From Phalacrocorax aristotelis (lineage: Eukaryota > Chordata > Aves > Suliformes > Phalacrocoracidae), in NCBI RefSeq assembly GCF_949628215.1, contig NC_134280.1, forward strand, positions 53,532,621 through 53,596,620: DNA of 64,000 nt, written 5' to 3'. How positions within the stretch are numbered: the first letter of the stretch is position 1; each line of letters starts with the position of its first letter. Of the stretch, positions 61,301-64,000 are shown in pieces. Below the pieces are notes generated by a model, which was not told the origin of the DNA, did no database searches, and worked only from the letters and a program-made list of their open reading frames with translations. The translations under genes were made by a program, and so were the position numbers.

Positions 61301-63002
61301 CTTTTCCTTAAGAGTGGCACTGATTAATTTGGGGACATTCTCTTTCGCCTGAGAGGATAAACATGGGCTTCATTATGTCTTCAGACAATGAACAAGCCAT
61401 GCTAGGCTGGATCTGGGTAATTTTCTGTGAAGCCATGAGCTGCCTTATTTGGAGCTGGGTTTGAGCACGGACCAGGTTTTGTGACTTTTCTCCATAGCCG
61501 GTGTTTGGAGAACCTCAGTCTCTCCCAAGCACGAGAGGGATGGGGGACCGTGCCAGTGGGGAAGCTGCATTACTTGCTCTGGGAGAAGTGTTAAAAGCTG
61601 ATTATTTTGGTGGCAAATTGAGGAAAGGCTTGTAAAATCTTCCCTCCCTCTCCAGAGAGCTAGTGAGGGTTTTCTCCCTCTGGTAAGCGGAAAAGCCCCC
61701 TGCTCAGCTTGCCCAGTGAGTTTTGCACAAAATGTGTGGTTTTCTCCCAGCTTGGATGGGTACCCCTGTACAAATCTCTTGGCTGGGATTTGTAAAAGTG
61801 AGCAAGGAGGAAAACTGACCTCCGAGGGGTAAAGCTGGACTCCCACCAACAGCCTATCTTGTAGATCCCAGTCCTTGAGTGTTCACTGAGGCTTGCTGCG
61901 CTTGCACAACCGCAGACTTTGCACTTCTACTGAACAAACTCTTTTTTTTTAACATGACCTTCATGATGCCTCTCATGCTGTAGCTGACCCGACTTAGACC
62001 CTTTTGAAAAAAATCGTGGTTCTGCTTCTGTACTCTTTAGTAATCTTCCCTTTTTCAAGATGAATGGCATCGAGCATTTAGGATGCTCAAAATTAAATCA
62101 GCATTTGAACAGGCGCTTACAGCCTTTCCTAGAAGTGATATTGAATTCTTAGGGGTTTGGTTGTTTAGGGGTGGGGTTTTTTGTTTTGGTTTGGTTTTGT
62201 TTTATTTTGGGTTTTGTTGGGTTTTTGTGTGGTTTTTTTTTTACATGTGTGTTTATTTTTTTTTCACCTCTCTCTCATGGTTTTAAATGGAAGGGGGGTG
62301 TCATGGAGAACACAGCGAGTCCTGCTGGAAATGCTCTGGCTCAAGTTCCTCTCAGTGACACCTTCCCCACTGCAGTGGCCCCCATCCTCTGCTGCCATTC
62401 CCTGCCCCTCCCTGGAAGAAAAAAGAGTGAGGAAGTCAGTCATAAAACTTCACATTATTTGGACATAAATATTCCAGTAGTAAGCTGGGTTGATGCAGAA
62501 CATTTCCTCCCATGTTTGAAGCATGTTTTTATCCTTGCCCTTGGGGCTCTGTCCTGCGTGTCTGCATGCACACCTGTGTGTGTGGGAGTGCTCTGTTCTT
62601 CTGCTAGACAAGGGTGGAGGCAAGGCAGTGGTTTCAGCCTTGTCAACTCACAGAGCTGCTCTGCTCTGTTGAGCATCTTCATGGTAGCCTCCAAAAGCAA
62701 TGTAGTTGTCCCTTGGCCTCAACCAAGGCTTTGTTCTGCTTCAGTCCCTGTATTAGGACATTAAGGAAAGCCATACTTACCAGAGGAGCAGGAGAGCACA
62801 GTCCCAGCTCGCAGGCCACCCATGGGAACCTGCGTTACAATTTCTCTTTTTCTATTGTGTTATGACATTAAATGGGCAGTGAACTGAGCAGTGGCAGTGA
62901 TGGCCACAGGGGTTCCCGTGCTCATGGGACACCTTGAAAAAAGTCTTGATATTAATCAAAGTGATGCTGCAAGGGCAGCTGGTGTGAATCCTTGTCTGTC
63001 CC
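52273..63002 (+). other. CD81 intron 1, proximal part
   Basis: The intron starts GTGAGC at 52273 and no convincing exon 2 (the continuation of membrane span 1) is found to the window end, so it is over 11.7 kb here. The first 700 bp include a second CpG-rich block at about 52610-53000. A short TTATC-containing repetition (CTTATCATTTG twice) lies at about 54725-54747. Other frames have no known domains. Confidence 0.75.
62151..62265 (+). repeat. G/T-rich low-complexity tract
   Basis: About 115 bp composed almost only of G and T on the plus strand, with many TTTTG and GGTTT units and poly-T runs. The Phe/Trp/Val-rich frames that cross it are compositional. Confidence 0.8.
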
Positions 63003-63571
63003 TGTCATGGTTTAGCCCCAGTCAGCGACCAAGCACCACGCAGCCGCTCGCTCACTGGTGGGACTGGGAGAGAATTGGAAGTGTAAAAGTGAGGAAACTC
63101 GTGGGTTGAGATACAGACGGTTTAATACGTAAAGCAAAAGCTGCGCATGGAAGCAAAGCAAAACAAGGAATTCATTCACTGGCTCCCTTTGGCAGGCAGG
63201 TGCTCAGCCATCCCCAGGAAAGCAGGGCTCCATCACACGTAACAAGTTCTTGGAAAGACAAATGCCGTCAGTCTGAACGTCCCCCCTTCCTCCTCCTTCC
63301 CCCAGCTCTATATACTGAGCATGATGTCATATGGTGTGGAATATCCCGTTGGTCAGTTTGGGCCAGCTGTCCCGGCTGTGTCCCCTCCCAGCTCCTTGTG
63401 CACCCGGCAGAGCACAGGGAGCTGAAAAAGACCTTGACCAGTGTAAGTGCTACTTAGCAACAACTAAAACATCTCCACATTATCACCACTGTTTCCAGCA
63501 CAAATCCAAAACATAGTCCCATACTTGCTACTACTAAGAAATTTAAATCTATCCCAGCTGAAACCGGGACA
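63003..63571 (-). mobile_element. Solo ERVK-like LTR, antisense in CD81 intron 1
   Basis: A 569-bp LTR on the minus strand with exact TG...CA ends (TGTCCCGG at its 5' end, CCATGACA at its 3' end). It is flanked by the 5-bp direct repeat GTCCC at 62998-63002 and 63572-63576, a target-site duplication. It has TATATA at 63309-63314, and on the minus strand ATTAAA at 63121-63126, while the canonical AATAAA position reads AATGAA. It belongs to the same family as the LTR at 49624. No primer-binding site or internal sequence is present, so the provirus collapsed by LTR recombination. Confidence 0.88.
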
Positions 63572-63576
63572 GTCCC

Positions 63577-64000
63577 CTCCTGATGTTGGACGCCCTCAAG
63601 ATGCAGAGGGAAAGGAGTGATAGGATATAACACAAAGAGTGTGGTTTCTTAGTCATCTATGTTCTCCTAAACACTCTGCTAAATGTCAAGACATGGACAT
63701 AGTGAAGAATGTGTTTTCCAGGAGTTGGAGGTATTTTGGATCCTCTGCGAGTGGGTGTGGCAGCAGTACAAAGCCACGATGTCTCTGCTCTTGCTCTGCG
63801 TTACTAGCAGTTTTACTGCCTTTTGGTGTCACGTTGGTTGCATAAGGCTCTCCTGAGGCAGAGCAGCTTTTGGGGGTGCAGAAAGCTCTGTCCCACTTGG
63901 TCTGCTCAGACTGGAAGCCTGATCCTGGATGGGAAGTAATGTGTGTGTGAGCCTGGGGGCAGAGAGAAAAACTGACAGTCCCCCCCACTTTGAGACACGG
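63577..64000 (+). other. CD81 intron 1 continuing to window end
   Basis: About 420 bp after the solo LTR. No exon or repeat is recognised. Confidence 0.7.

Overview
This is vertebrate nuclear DNA, almost certainly from a bird. It holds intron-rich tetraspanin genes, several fragments of CR1 LINEs (the main avian and reptilian retrotransposon) and avian-type endogenous retrovirus LTRs. I cannot name the species. Nearly all long open frames in the window are chance frames in introns or intergenic DNA.

Two genes are supported, both on the plus strand. TSPAN32 (also called PHEMX or TSSC6) appears complete: eight coding exons from 7035 to 40236, all with GT-AG junctions and consistent phases, giving 242 residues. 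About 12 kb downstream lies the first coding exon of CD81 (52207-52272). It sits in a GC-box-rich CpG island behind a 310-bp polypurine tract. The remaining 11.7 kb is CD81 intron 1, and the other CD81 exons are outside the window. Tandem TSPAN32-CD81 in the same orientation matches the order on human 11p15.5.

Layout: 1-7034 is upstream DNA with a possible ETS/E-box/GATA promoter just before TSPAN32. 7035-40236 is TSPAN32, with an intronic CpG island at about 12.4-12.7 kb, three CR1 fragments and one probable LTR. 40237-49623 is intergenic. 49624-51402 is a decayed ERVK-like element with a 5' LTR, a lysine-type primer-binding site, a 48-49 bp tandem repeat array and a possible 3' LTR stub. 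51697-52272 is the CD81 promoter and first exon. 52273-64000 is CD81 intron 1, with a clean antisense solo LTR at 63003-63571.

Both products are four-pass membrane proteins that organise partner receptors in the plasma membrane, mainly studied on blood cells. I found no clearly novel system. The most useful observations are near-identical CR1 direct repeats flanking TSPAN32 exon 4, a short TSPAN32 C-terminus compared with human, an intronic CpG island with no assigned gene, and a sense-oriented LTR element about 2 kb upstream of CD81.
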